NCBI GenBank assembly: GCA_934726055.1
Contig: CAKVCZ010000007.1
Span: 1 to 64,000, forward strand
Source of the DNA: an uncultured Candidatus Melainabacteria bacterium
GTDB lineage: Bacteria > Cyanobacteriota > Vampirovibrionia > Gastranaerophilales > Gastranaerophilaceae
Length of the DNA: 64,000 nucleotides
Reading direction: 5' to 3'
Below, piece after piece: positions 53,801-60,641 of this stretch. A model generated the notes under the pieces. That model made no database searches and was not told the DNA's origin. It worked only from the letters and a program-made list of their open reading frames with translations. Positions within the stretch are counted from its first letter, which is position 1. Each line of letters begins with the position of its first letter. The position numbers were made by a program, and so were the translations under genes.

Positions 53801-54608
53801 GGCTCTTGCAAATACATTAAAAGGCGACATAAGAGAATCTGAAAAGATTTTAGATGAAACTCTTAAACAATATAAGAACAATGACATAATGGATGCACAA
53901 GCAATAACAATTTGGAATTTAGCAAGTGTTTTAAACAGCATATTTAGAAATAAACTTGAAGGAATACAAGACGAATTATTCCAAATTGTAACCTTTGCAA
54001 ACAATAATCATGATGTATTCACAAAAAATCTGTTAAAATTATTACTTGGAAAAGTACTAAAGGAAAAAGGTAAATTCAAGCAAGCTTTATTAATTTACAC
54101 CGAACAACTTGCATACTTTGCAAACGAAAAGAATTCTCTTGGGGTATTAATTGCTTGGTACTTTATTTCAGAAGTAATTTTACTTACAGCAGGAGCTGAA
54201 AAATCTTTAGAATACTCTTTAAAGGCACTTGATATTGCACAAAGTCCAAAAATACAAAATTACTACTTTATTGCACAATTTAATAAAATTATTGGTGAAG
54301 CATACTTAGCTCTTCAAGATTATGATGCAGCAAAGGCCTATATAGAAAGTGCAATCGGCATAGCAAGACAATTTGATTTATTAGATGTACTTTCAGAATT
54401 ATACTATTTATACGGCAAATATTTACAAGAAATTGCGACAATAAAATCGGATTCACAACAAAACTATGCAAATAGTGCATTCAAAATGTTTGATAAAGCT
54501 GTAAATCTATCACAAAAGCTCGAAAACGGACTTCTTGTAAGTACAGTTATGGCATCAATTACAGAACTTCGTAGATTCTGCCAGAAAAACGGAATAATTA
54601 TAAGATAA
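50868..54608 (+). CDS. Zinc-ribbon / STAND ATPase / TPR protein
   Basis: The 1246-residue protein begins with three zinc ribbons in about 75 residues (CPKCKKQIP.. CPHC, CKTC.. CVEC, CPKC.. CRKC). A basic, Gln/Pro-rich linker follows to about residue 340. Then comes an AAA-type ATPase: P-loop SLSGESGIGKN at about residue 378 and Walker B FVFDNFEHID. The rest (about residues 700-1246) is TPR-like helical repeats. This is the STAND layout of signal-transduction ATPases. Walker A ends K-N instead of K-S/T, so Mg-ATP binding may be changed. It looks like the sensor-effector of this locus, together with the sigma-like and TonB-like proteins. Confidence 0.75.
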   Translation: MICPKCKKQIPKDTINCPHCNAKVGTICKTCGAYNLIYNKSCVECGAELVKFCPKCKSANFPHAQNCRKCGYSFRKGQSNNKKQPNMAPPKQFVLPELSKHKPTRKRPAELIEKPIKNMPKSPIINVNSAKQMIDGIPLLPEKELLDNNEQILSKRISTKKVSNSTKLTNNNNKQVVKKVKKKRMEPEEALKLQLQLNTLQNQLMGLQQQLKILPQQLNSMNLQNNAANPIENNSQVNKEEEEPKKQPEIIEEKPKSNQRSVLPKPKKLDSSKNNLNNLNNKRRISKGILPLKANVLPNSSNVKPNHTKVTPPVKNVLSEAANKSFKNIHQNNENIVNEQSNVPNQNEMSYAPNLFTQQSAKNILVNTLLNTSVSIISLSGESGIGKNIVLRATIDELKENQFVWLIGKATPLSQITPCGLFQDILLTFFNVPNYCVNTQKLRKDSSKFFKKEFPNLDYDEIDDLINFLYPEKTSYYENLFHNKAKTFTMLRKVFDVITSRMQTVFVFDNFEHIDNMSYEFLKTLVHAQTGLLNTKFILTYNEPKSAKSYLYEKSLTDNSYADISLIPFNDSQTDTFINQYNPLFIGTSQNLRETIHKQTGGNPAYIEQILNLITDSSRNYISFSLPNSFEGVVKRRLEILKQENSHVYEMLIASAILGLKFYPVILNQLFKIDNKSFIAFFSSLLDLNYITPINESAYEFKNTRLWKTILDIARKDRNFMNINERLFVILSEFTLSSHSTLALIATSLKENLSALNIWTDVVKQTSAIGDENIYIMAQKYSLLLVEKLQGMNSSLIKNNIYERLGKIMSFTNPKAAIEYLPKVIENSRRLDDNLKEFELIGYLAHCCHEVGNHFGVIECIDNAVANIDSSYDLEIAMIKSRKLEPLLTIGNFGEVVDLIDNDILPVFEQNLDTTRPHKNIKIEDLFEAWLNTYLILANALVLQGDNRAIGIVSTIFEIVEKNHIHNDLYICKTKLTLALANTLKGDIRESEKILDETLKQYKNNDIMDAQAITIWNLASVLNSIFRNKLEGIQDELFQIVTFANNNHDVFTKNLLKLLLGKVLKEKGKFKQALLIYTEQLAYFANEKNSLGVLIAWYFISEVILLTAGAEKSLEYSLKALDIAQSPKIQNYYFIAQFNKIIGEAYLALQDYDAAKAYIESAIGIARQFDLLDVLSELYYLYGKYLQEIATIKSDSQQNYANSAFKMFDKAVNLSQKLENGLLVSTVMASITELRRFCQKNGIIIR

Positions 54609-54622
54609 TGCAATCAATATCG

Positions 54623-55711
54623 TTAGATAAACTCTGCCAATATTACAGTGCTGATTAAAAAGCCTTCATTTGAAAGAGCAAAGCCGTTTTCTGTACGTTT
54701 TATATGTCCTGTTGATAGATATTTTTGTAATTGTTTACCGTATTTCTGTTCAAAATCGATATCGAATTTTGAATTAACTTTGCTAACATTTAAACCCTCT
54801 GCAACACGAAAGCCCAAAAAAATTTCTTCTTCCAATTTTTCTTGAACAGATAGAGTATGTCCGTAATCTTTTATCAAAGGATTTTCTATATAACTATTTA
54901 TATTAAACGCATTCGCATAGCGAACATTATTTTCATAACCGTGAGCTGCACTACCAAATCCGTAATACTCACCATTTGCCCAATACATTAAATTATGCTT
55001 TGATTGAAATCCTTCACTAATTGCAAAATTACTTATCTCATAATGATTAAAAGTACTTAATTTCTCAATTGCCAACAAATACATATCTGCTTGCAAATCG
55101 TCATCAGGTAAGTTTTCAGGAATACATTTACCATAAATTGAGTTATCTTCAATTTTTAGACCATACAAAGAAACATGCTGAATATCAAGATTTTTGACAA
55201 GTTCCAAATCTTTTTTAAACAATTCTAAAGTTTGATTAGGCAATCCATAAATCAAATCGACAGAAATATTTTTAAATCCGATTTCTTTTGCTTTTTTTAC
55301 GGCATTAATAGAATCTTGAACAGAATGCAGCCTGCCAATATTATTCAGAATTGCTGAATCAAAAGTTTGGCAACCAATACTCAAACGATTAATACCAATA
55401 TCAAAAATACCCTTCAAATATTCTTCCGTTGCATTTTCTGGATTAAGTTCAAAAGTAACTTCAGCACATTCAGATAAATTAAACTTATTAAAAATTTTTT
55501 TAACATGCTCTAAAGGCAAAACCGATGGAGTACCCCCACCAAAATACAACGTATCAAGGCTATTCTTTTTATAATTAACATCTATATCTTTTAGTAAGGC
55601 AATTAGATATCCAAGTTCTTTTTTTAAATTAACGGTTGTAGAAAATCCGCAATAACGACATCTTGAATGGCAAAATGGAATATGAATATAAGCACTTTTA
55701 GGATAATCCAA
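54623..55711 (-). CDS. hemW: Radical-SAM heme chaperone HemW
   Basis: HemW is a radical-SAM protein related to coproporphyrinogen III oxidase that binds heme and may insert it into target proteins. The 362-residue product has IPFCHSRCRYCGFST (CxxxCxxC cluster), YFGGGTPSVLP, SIGCQTFD and the YGLPNQT segments of the family. The iron-sulphur cysteines are intact; a Phe-like residue in place of the fourth Cys of HemN marks HemW. It is the last gene of lpxI-lpxB-hemW, starting 5 bases after lpxB. Confidence 0.93.
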   Translation of the reverse strand: MDYPKSAYIHIPFCHSRCRYCGFSTTVNLKKELGYLIALLKDIDVNYKKNSLDTLYFGGGTPSVLPLEHVKKIFNKFNLSECAEVTFELNPENATEEYLKGIFDIGINRLSIGCQTFDSAILNNIGRLHSVQDSINAVKKAKEIGFKNISVDLIYGLPNQTLELFKKDLELVKNLDIQHVSLYGLKIEDNSIYGKCIPENLPDDDLQADMYLLAIEKLSTFNHYEISNFAISEGFQSKHNLMYWANGEYYGFGSAAHGYENNVRYANAFNINSYIENPLIKDYGHTLSVQEKLEEEIFLGFRVAEGLNVSKVNSKFDIDFEQKYGKQLQKYLSTGHIKRTENGFALSNEGFLISTVILAEFI

Positions 55712-55715
55712 TTTA

Positions 55716-56843
55716 CTAAACCTCTAAAAGTTCTTCATTAATTCTTTTTGCAACTTCCAATGATGAATTTTTGTTTGACAATAAACTACCAACTTCTTTT
55801 AATGAATTAATTTGAAAGTTTCTGCAAGATTCATCATACAGCAATTTTTCAATATTGTAAGCTATAAAATCAGGATTTGCAGATTTTTCGATTATTTCAG
55901 GAACAATATCCTTATCTGCAATAATATTCGGCAAAGAAACTCTTTTAATACATCTTACAAGAAGATAAATTAAATAAAATAAATAAGGTCCTCTATATGC
56001 AATAATCATAGGAGTATTATAAAGAGCAGCCTCAAGAGCAACCGTACCTGAAGCCAAAATCAAAGCATCAGAAACGCTTAATAGTGCTTGATTTTCACCT
56101 TTTATAACTTTAAAATCAGTATTTTTAAAATACTTTTTATATACATCATCCGATAAATTAGGTGCTTGAGAGAACACAAATTGCAACTCAGGATGTAATT
56201 TTTTCAAAAGTTTTGCGGATTTAATAAATATACCCATAAGATTCTTTAATTCAAATACTCTTGACCCTGGAAAAACTGCAACAAGTTTTTTATTTTCATC
56301 TAAATCATATTTTGCAAAAAAATCAGATTTATTAGCCTTTTCAGGCAACTGACTAATCAAAGGATGACCGCAATAAGTTGTTTTTATACCATAAGAATCA
56401 TACATCTGTTTTTCAAATGGGAAAATACAAAAAACTTCATCGACATATTTTTTAATTTTATTAATGCGACCTTTTCTGCTAGCCCAAACCTGAGGTGGAA
56501 TATAATAATTTGTACGGATACCTGCTTTTTTAAGATGTTTTGCCATTTTTAGATTAAAAACACCATAATCAATAAGTAAAACTAAATCCGGTTTATATTC
56601 TTTTGTTAAATAATTTATTAAACGAACCCCCAAAGTCAAATGATTCCAAACAATTTTAGGAGTCAAACCCATAGCAGACATTTTAGAATGATCAGAGAAA
56701 AGTTTTACACCGAGTTTTTTTAAATTTTCTCCACCAATAGCCTCAATTTGAATATCAGAATTCAACTCAAGCAAATGACGAACAACATTTGAGGCATGCA
56801 TATCACCTGAATGTTCACCTGTTATAATAAATATTTTTTTCAT
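55716..56843 (-). CDS. lpxB: Lipid-A-disaccharide synthase
   Basis: LpxB joins UDP-diacylglucosamine and lipid X in lipid A synthesis at the inner membrane. The 375-residue product has the family start IITGEHSGDMHASN, the YIPPQVWASRKGRINK segment and a late LILASGTVALEAALYNTPM. It follows lpxI closely (2 bases between). The presence of both shows an outer membrane with lipid A. Confidence 0.95.
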   Translation of the reverse strand: MKKIFIITGEHSGDMHASNVVRHLLELNSDIQIEAIGGENLKKLGVKLFSDHSKMSAMGLTPKIVWNHLTLGVRLINYLTKEYKPDLVLLIDYGVFNLKMAKHLKKAGIRTNYYIPPQVWASRKGRINKIKKYVDEVFCIFPFEKQMYDSYGIKTTYCGHPLISQLPEKANKSDFFAKYDLDENKKLVAVFPGSRVFELKNLMGIFIKSAKLLKKLHPELQFVFSQAPNLSDDVYKKYFKNTDFKVIKGENQALLSVSDALILASGTVALEAALYNTPMIIAYRGPYLFYLIYLLVRCIKRVSLPNIIADKDIVPEIIEKSANPDFIAYNIEKLLYDESCRNFQINSLKEVGSLLSNKNSSLEVAKRINEELLEV

Positions 56844-56845
56844 AA

Positions 56846-57661
56846 CTATACTGCCATTATTACAATATTATTTTTATCAGCAAAATTAACAACTTTTTCT
56901 TGATCAACAATAATAGTTTCGTTAGCTTCAACAGCTAAAACACTTAGCTTGTATTTTTTAAGATTTTTCAAAGTTGTCAAACCAACAGCAGGGATATCAA
57001 ACCTTTTATCTTGTTTAGGTTTTGCAACTTTAACGACAACCCCGCCTTTTTTAGCAATTTTACCGCCACGTTCGATACATCTGTCAGTGCCTTCGATGGC
57101 TTCGACTGCCATAACCATTTTATCTTTAATTACAACCGATTGACCAATATCTAGTTTACCCATTTCTTTTGCTGTTGCATAACCATATTGAACATCATTA
57201 ATTTGTTCTTCTGTCGGTTTATGTTTACCCAAAACCCCTGCGGGAATCATAAGATTTTTAATAAATATAGTTTGATCTAAAACCGTTACACCTATACTTT
57301 CTAATTCTTTTACAATCAAGAGCATAACTTCATCATCATTTAATCTTTTAGCAGATTTAATCAATTCAATAGCCCTTGAATCAAATTTTGGGCGTCTTAA
57401 TATAAGCCCTTTATGAACCTTGCCCAAGAAAGTAAGTTGCTTGATCTGTTCATTTTTAAGAATTTCAGTAATTTTCAAAACTTCACCCGGAGCACAGGCA
57501 TAAACTTTTGAACAAACTTTTTTCAAATCGTTATAATTATCATTTGAAAGAGAAATACAAACCACTTCCAAACCGTTTTTAGTTGCATTTTGTGCCATTA
57601 TAACAGGTAATTGACCATCACCCGCAATTAAAGCTTGTTTTTGTTCTAATAAAATAGACAT
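56846..57661 (-). CDS. lpxI: UDP-2,3-diacylglucosamine pyrophosphatase LpxI
   Basis: LpxI cleaves UDP-diacylglucosamine to lipid X in the lipid A path, an alternative to LpxH. The 271-residue product has the LpxI fold pattern: ALIAGDGQLPVIMAQNA at the N-terminus, VHKGLILRRPKFDSRAI, and AIEGTDRCIERGGKIAKKGG near the catalytic region. Length is normal. It leads the lpxI-lpxB-hemW group. The use of LpxI fits cyanobacterial and related lineages. Confidence 0.95.
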   Translation of the reverse strand: MSILLEQKQALIAGDGQLPVIMAQNATKNGLEVVCISLSNDNYNDLKKVCSKVYACAPGEVLKITEILKNEQIKQLTFLGKVHKGLILRRPKFDSRAIELIKSAKRLNDDEVMLLIVKELESIGVTVLDQTIFIKNLMIPAGVLGKHKPTEEQINDVQYGYATAKEMGKLDIGQSVVIKDKMVMAVEAIEGTDRCIERGGKIAKKGGVVVKVAKPKQDKRFDIPAVGLTTLKNLKKYKLSVLAVEANETIIVDQEKVVNFADKNNIVIMAV

Positions 57662-57906
57662 GCTAAATCTTCCTCATTTATTTGTAAATAATTATAACAT
57701 ATAAATAATAAAAAAATAAATTTTTCATAAAAAATAGCAATTTTTTATAATAAAAATACTTAAATAAAATATACACGACAGATTGCGATTTTAATTTACA
57801 AGAGAGAAAAATTACTGTAAACTAATGTAAATAGTAATTAGAATAAATTAAAGATTTTGCAAAAAAATCCGACACAAACAAAGTAAGCATCTGAAAGGTT
57901 TAATTT

Positions 57907-60465
57907 ATGGCATTTGATAAACTAGTTGGATACAAAACAAATATAGCAGATTTCAAAAATGCTTCTGATGAAGAAATGAAAATCAATGCTAAGAATGCAG
58001 TACGCCAAACAAGAAAAGCTGTTTCAGGTGCTAAAAGCCAGACAAATGCTGCAAAAAACCAATTAAATGTTTGTAATAATCAAAAAGATGAAGTAAATTA
58101 TCAATTAAACTCAGTAAATGCAGAACATGCAAATGCAGCTACACAAAAAGAAGAAGCTGAAGCTGCAATGGAAAATGCATCATCAGCAGAAGACATGCAA
58201 GCAAAAGATACTGAACTTGCAGATAAATCTGAAATTGCAAAAGAAAACACTGACTTTTTTACAGAAATGACTGAAGCACTTGATGATGAAAGTTTTGCAG
58301 ACCAGTTAACGAAAGACACAGAAAGTATAGGCAAATTAAATGCAGAACTTGAAAGTATTAGTGAAGAGCTTGATGCTATGGGACAAGAATCAGGTTCATC
58401 ACAAAATTCATCAATGGGTGGATCTGCTCCTGCACAGCCAATGGCTGCTGCACCAAAAGCACAAACACCTCAACCAACAGCAAATTCTGCACCTGAAGCT
58501 CCTGTTTCAATGACAAAAGAGGAACAAGAAGTTGAAAACAAGATGTTTTCTGCTTATGCACTAGATACAGCATCAGAAACAGAAGAAAAGCAAAAGCAAG
58601 GTAAAGCTCCTGCTCAAACATCAACACCTATTATCAACAGCAATTCATCAAAACCTAAAGCACAAACTCCAAGTGCTAATAATGCTCCATTCGCAGCACC
58701 TGCACCACAAATGAATAAACCTGCTGCAGGTTCAAGCAACAATGCAGGTTCTGCAAATAGTGATGTAGCAACAAGAGCTCAAGAAAAAAGTGCAAGAGCA
58801 GAAGAATTAAAAGCTCAAATTACAGAAAAAAATGAAACATCTATTGCTCTTTCTGAAGAAAAAACTGCATCATTGACAGAACAACAAGAACAAGCTGAAG
58901 CATTTAATGAACAAGGCGAAGAAGTAAACGAAGATTTAGAAAATTATAAAACAGTTTTAGAAGTAACCGGTCAAGCAGCTGATATGTGTGGAGCAGCTGC
59001 CGGCATAGTTACCTCTGTTGGAACAATCGGTATTGCAGTCGGAGAAGCTCAACAAGAAGCTGCAGCAGATATTTTAGGTGTTGGCACAGTAACTGAAGCA
59101 ACAGCCGTGGTTGAAGACACTGTTGGTATTACATTAGATGCAACCGCAGCCGCTCTTGCCGCATCAGTTGTTGCAGCTGCAGCAGCCCCAGTAGTTGCAG
59201 CAGGAGGGGTTTCAGTGCACTCATCAGCAGGAGCAACACACACAGTTTCTGCTGCTGAATTTGCAACTGCAGCAACTCTTCTTACATCAGGATCCTCAAC
59301 TGTTGCAACATTTACACCTGTTCAAACTCAAGGTATTGCCATGGGAGCTGATGCAGCTGCAGTGGGAGCAGCAGTTGATGTTTCAAAAATGGGAGTTGCA
59401 ATTTCTGAAGGAGATTGGCAAGGTGCAATACAGAGTGCAATAGGAGCTGCTACAAAAACTCTTAGCGTAATTGGTGCTGTTGGTTCAGTTACTGGTTGTT
59501 TATCTGAAACCGCTACAATGGGTGTAAATATTGCTGAAAAGAGTATTAAAACAGCTACTAACTTGGTTGATATGGGACAAAATATTGCCAACGACAACTT
59601 ACAGGGTGCTATTACATCAGGTTTTGGAGCAGTCGCAAGCGGTTTCTCTATTGGTGCAATTGATGGTGTTAGCAGTGCAGCAAAAGCATTTAAAGCAGTT
59701 GAAACTTCAGCAAATGTTGCTAAAGGAGTTACAGACACTACTTTTGCAGCTATTAATGGAGATGTTCAAGGGGCACTTGTTGCAGGATTCGGAACAGTTG
59801 CAAGCAGTGCGGGATTTGCTGATGGAAAAGTTGCTACTGCAATTTCAGCATCTGCAAATGTTGCTAAAGGTATCACAAATACAACATTCTCTGCTATTGA
59901 TGGCGATGTTAAAGGTGCTATAATGAATAGCTTTAGCACAGTTGCAAGTGGAGCAAGCTTTGCCGGATTAAGTGATTCCGCAAATGCAAAAGCTATTGAA
60001 AATATGATTGCAGGCAGTGCAAATGCAATTCAATCTTCAGTAGGTATTGGCTTTGCCGCAAAAGATGGAGATGTACAAAGTATTATTTCAAATTCAGTAG
60101 GATTGGCACAAAGTTCAATTACACTTACAGGCGGAGCAATGGCATATGAATCTGATAATAGCAACTCAGGATCAAATGGAAATACCGTAGATAAAATTAA
60201 AGCAGCTCAAGACCAAGTTAATAAAGCGAAATGGAATGCTATATTAGAAGAAACACCAAAAACACTTGAAAATACAAATAAAATAATAAACGGTGGATTT
60301 GGAATCAAAGCTGCAATAGACAAAAACAAAGAAGCTAAAAATGGCAATAATAATTCTACTACAACAAACTCAAGTTCTGCATCAACAACAGAAACTTCAA
60401 AACAATCAGGTTTAACTGAAGAACAAAAAGCTAAATTGGCTAAAATTTCTAAAAAATATCAATAA
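57907..60465 (+). CDS. Ala/Gly-rich repeat protein (first of two paralogues)
   Basis: I do not recognise a family. The 852-residue protein has a helical N-terminus (1-150, coiled coil near residues 70-160), a Pro/Ala/Gln-rich linker (about 165-290), a second coiled coil (295-350), a hydrophobic stretch with glycine-zipper character (about 360-470: GAAAGIVTSVGTIGIAVGEA), and then five repeats of about 48-60 residues around GDVQGA(L/I).. motifs (starting near residues 502, 562, 618, 666 and 721). The end LTEEQKAKLAKISKKY matches the neighbour. No signal peptide. AAGG lies 8 bases before the ATG. A terminator follows. Confidence 0.6.
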   Translation: MAFDKLVGYKTNIADFKNASDEEMKINAKNAVRQTRKAVSGAKSQTNAAKNQLNVCNNQKDEVNYQLNSVNAEHANAATQKEEAEAAMENASSAEDMQAKDTELADKSEIAKENTDFFTEMTEALDDESFADQLTKDTESIGKLNAELESISEELDAMGQESGSSQNSSMGGSAPAQPMAAAPKAQTPQPTANSAPEAPVSMTKEEQEVENKMFSAYALDTASETEEKQKQGKAPAQTSTPIINSNSSKPKAQTPSANNAPFAAPAPQMNKPAAGSSNNAGSANSDVATRAQEKSARAEELKAQITEKNETSIALSEEKTASLTEQQEQAEAFNEQGEEVNEDLENYKTVLEVTGQAADMCGAAAGIVTSVGTIGIAVGEAQQEAAADILGVGTVTEATAVVEDTVGITLDATAAALAASVVAAAAAPVVAAGGVSVHSSAGATHTVSAAEFATAATLLTSGSSTVATFTPVQTQGIAMGADAAAVGAAVDVSKMGVAISEGDWQGAIQSAIGAATKTLSVIGAVGSVTGCLSETATMGVNIAEKSIKTATNLVDMGQNIANDNLQGAITSGFGAVASGFSIGAIDGVSSAAKAFKAVETSANVAKGVTDTTFAAINGDVQGALVAGFGTVASSAGFADGKVATAISASANVAKGITNTTFSAIDGDVKGAIMNSFSTVASGASFAGLSDSANAKAIENMIAGSANAIQSSVGIGFAAKDGDVQSIISNSVGLAQSSITLTGGAMAYESDNSNSGSNGNTVDKIKAAQDQVNKAKWNAILEETPKTLENTNKIINGGFGIKAAIDKNKEAKNGNNNSTTTNSSSASTTETSKQSGLTEEQKAKLAKISKKYQ

Positions 60466-60483
60466 AAATTGCATCTATTACAA

Positions 60484-60518
60484 AAAAAGGAACTTGCTTA
60501 AATAGCAAGTTCTTTTTT
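60484..60518 (+). terminator. Terminator of the first repeat-protein gene
   Basis: GAACTTGCT-TAAAT-AGCAAGTTC is a perfect 9-bp stem, with flanking A and T runs, starting 19 bases after the stop codon. Confidence 0.88.
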
Positions 60519-60574
60519 ACATTAACTATATTTTTAACTAAATATTAAGTTTCTTAACATTTTATGCTTTAATA

Positions 60575-60628
60575 TTAAAGTTTTTATAAATACATCCGAT
60601 AATAATTATATGTAATGTGATTATCGGA
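60575..60628 (+). promoter_or_regulatory. Promoter and inverted repeat ahead of the second repeat-protein gene
   Basis: TTAAAG (60575-60580), a 17-base spacer and GATAAT (60598-60603) give a plausible promoter. A perfect 9-bp inverted repeat, TCCGATAAT (60595-60603) and ATTATCGGA (60620-60628), covers the -10 box and touches the ribosome site GGAAGGGG (60626-60633). It could be an operator or an RNA hairpin that masks the ribosome site. Confidence 0.5.
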
Positions 60629-60641
60629 AGGGGTACAGCCT

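Noticed and set aside
57662..57906. A riboswitch in the leader of the first repeat-protein gene
   Set aside because: Only a weak AATTACT/AGTAATT inverted repeat is present; no known riboswitch core is visible.
59328..59738. Ala/Pro-rich minus-strand frames inside the twin repeat genes
   Set aside because: Repetitive Ala codons leave the antisense frames open. There is no ribosome site or conserved feature.
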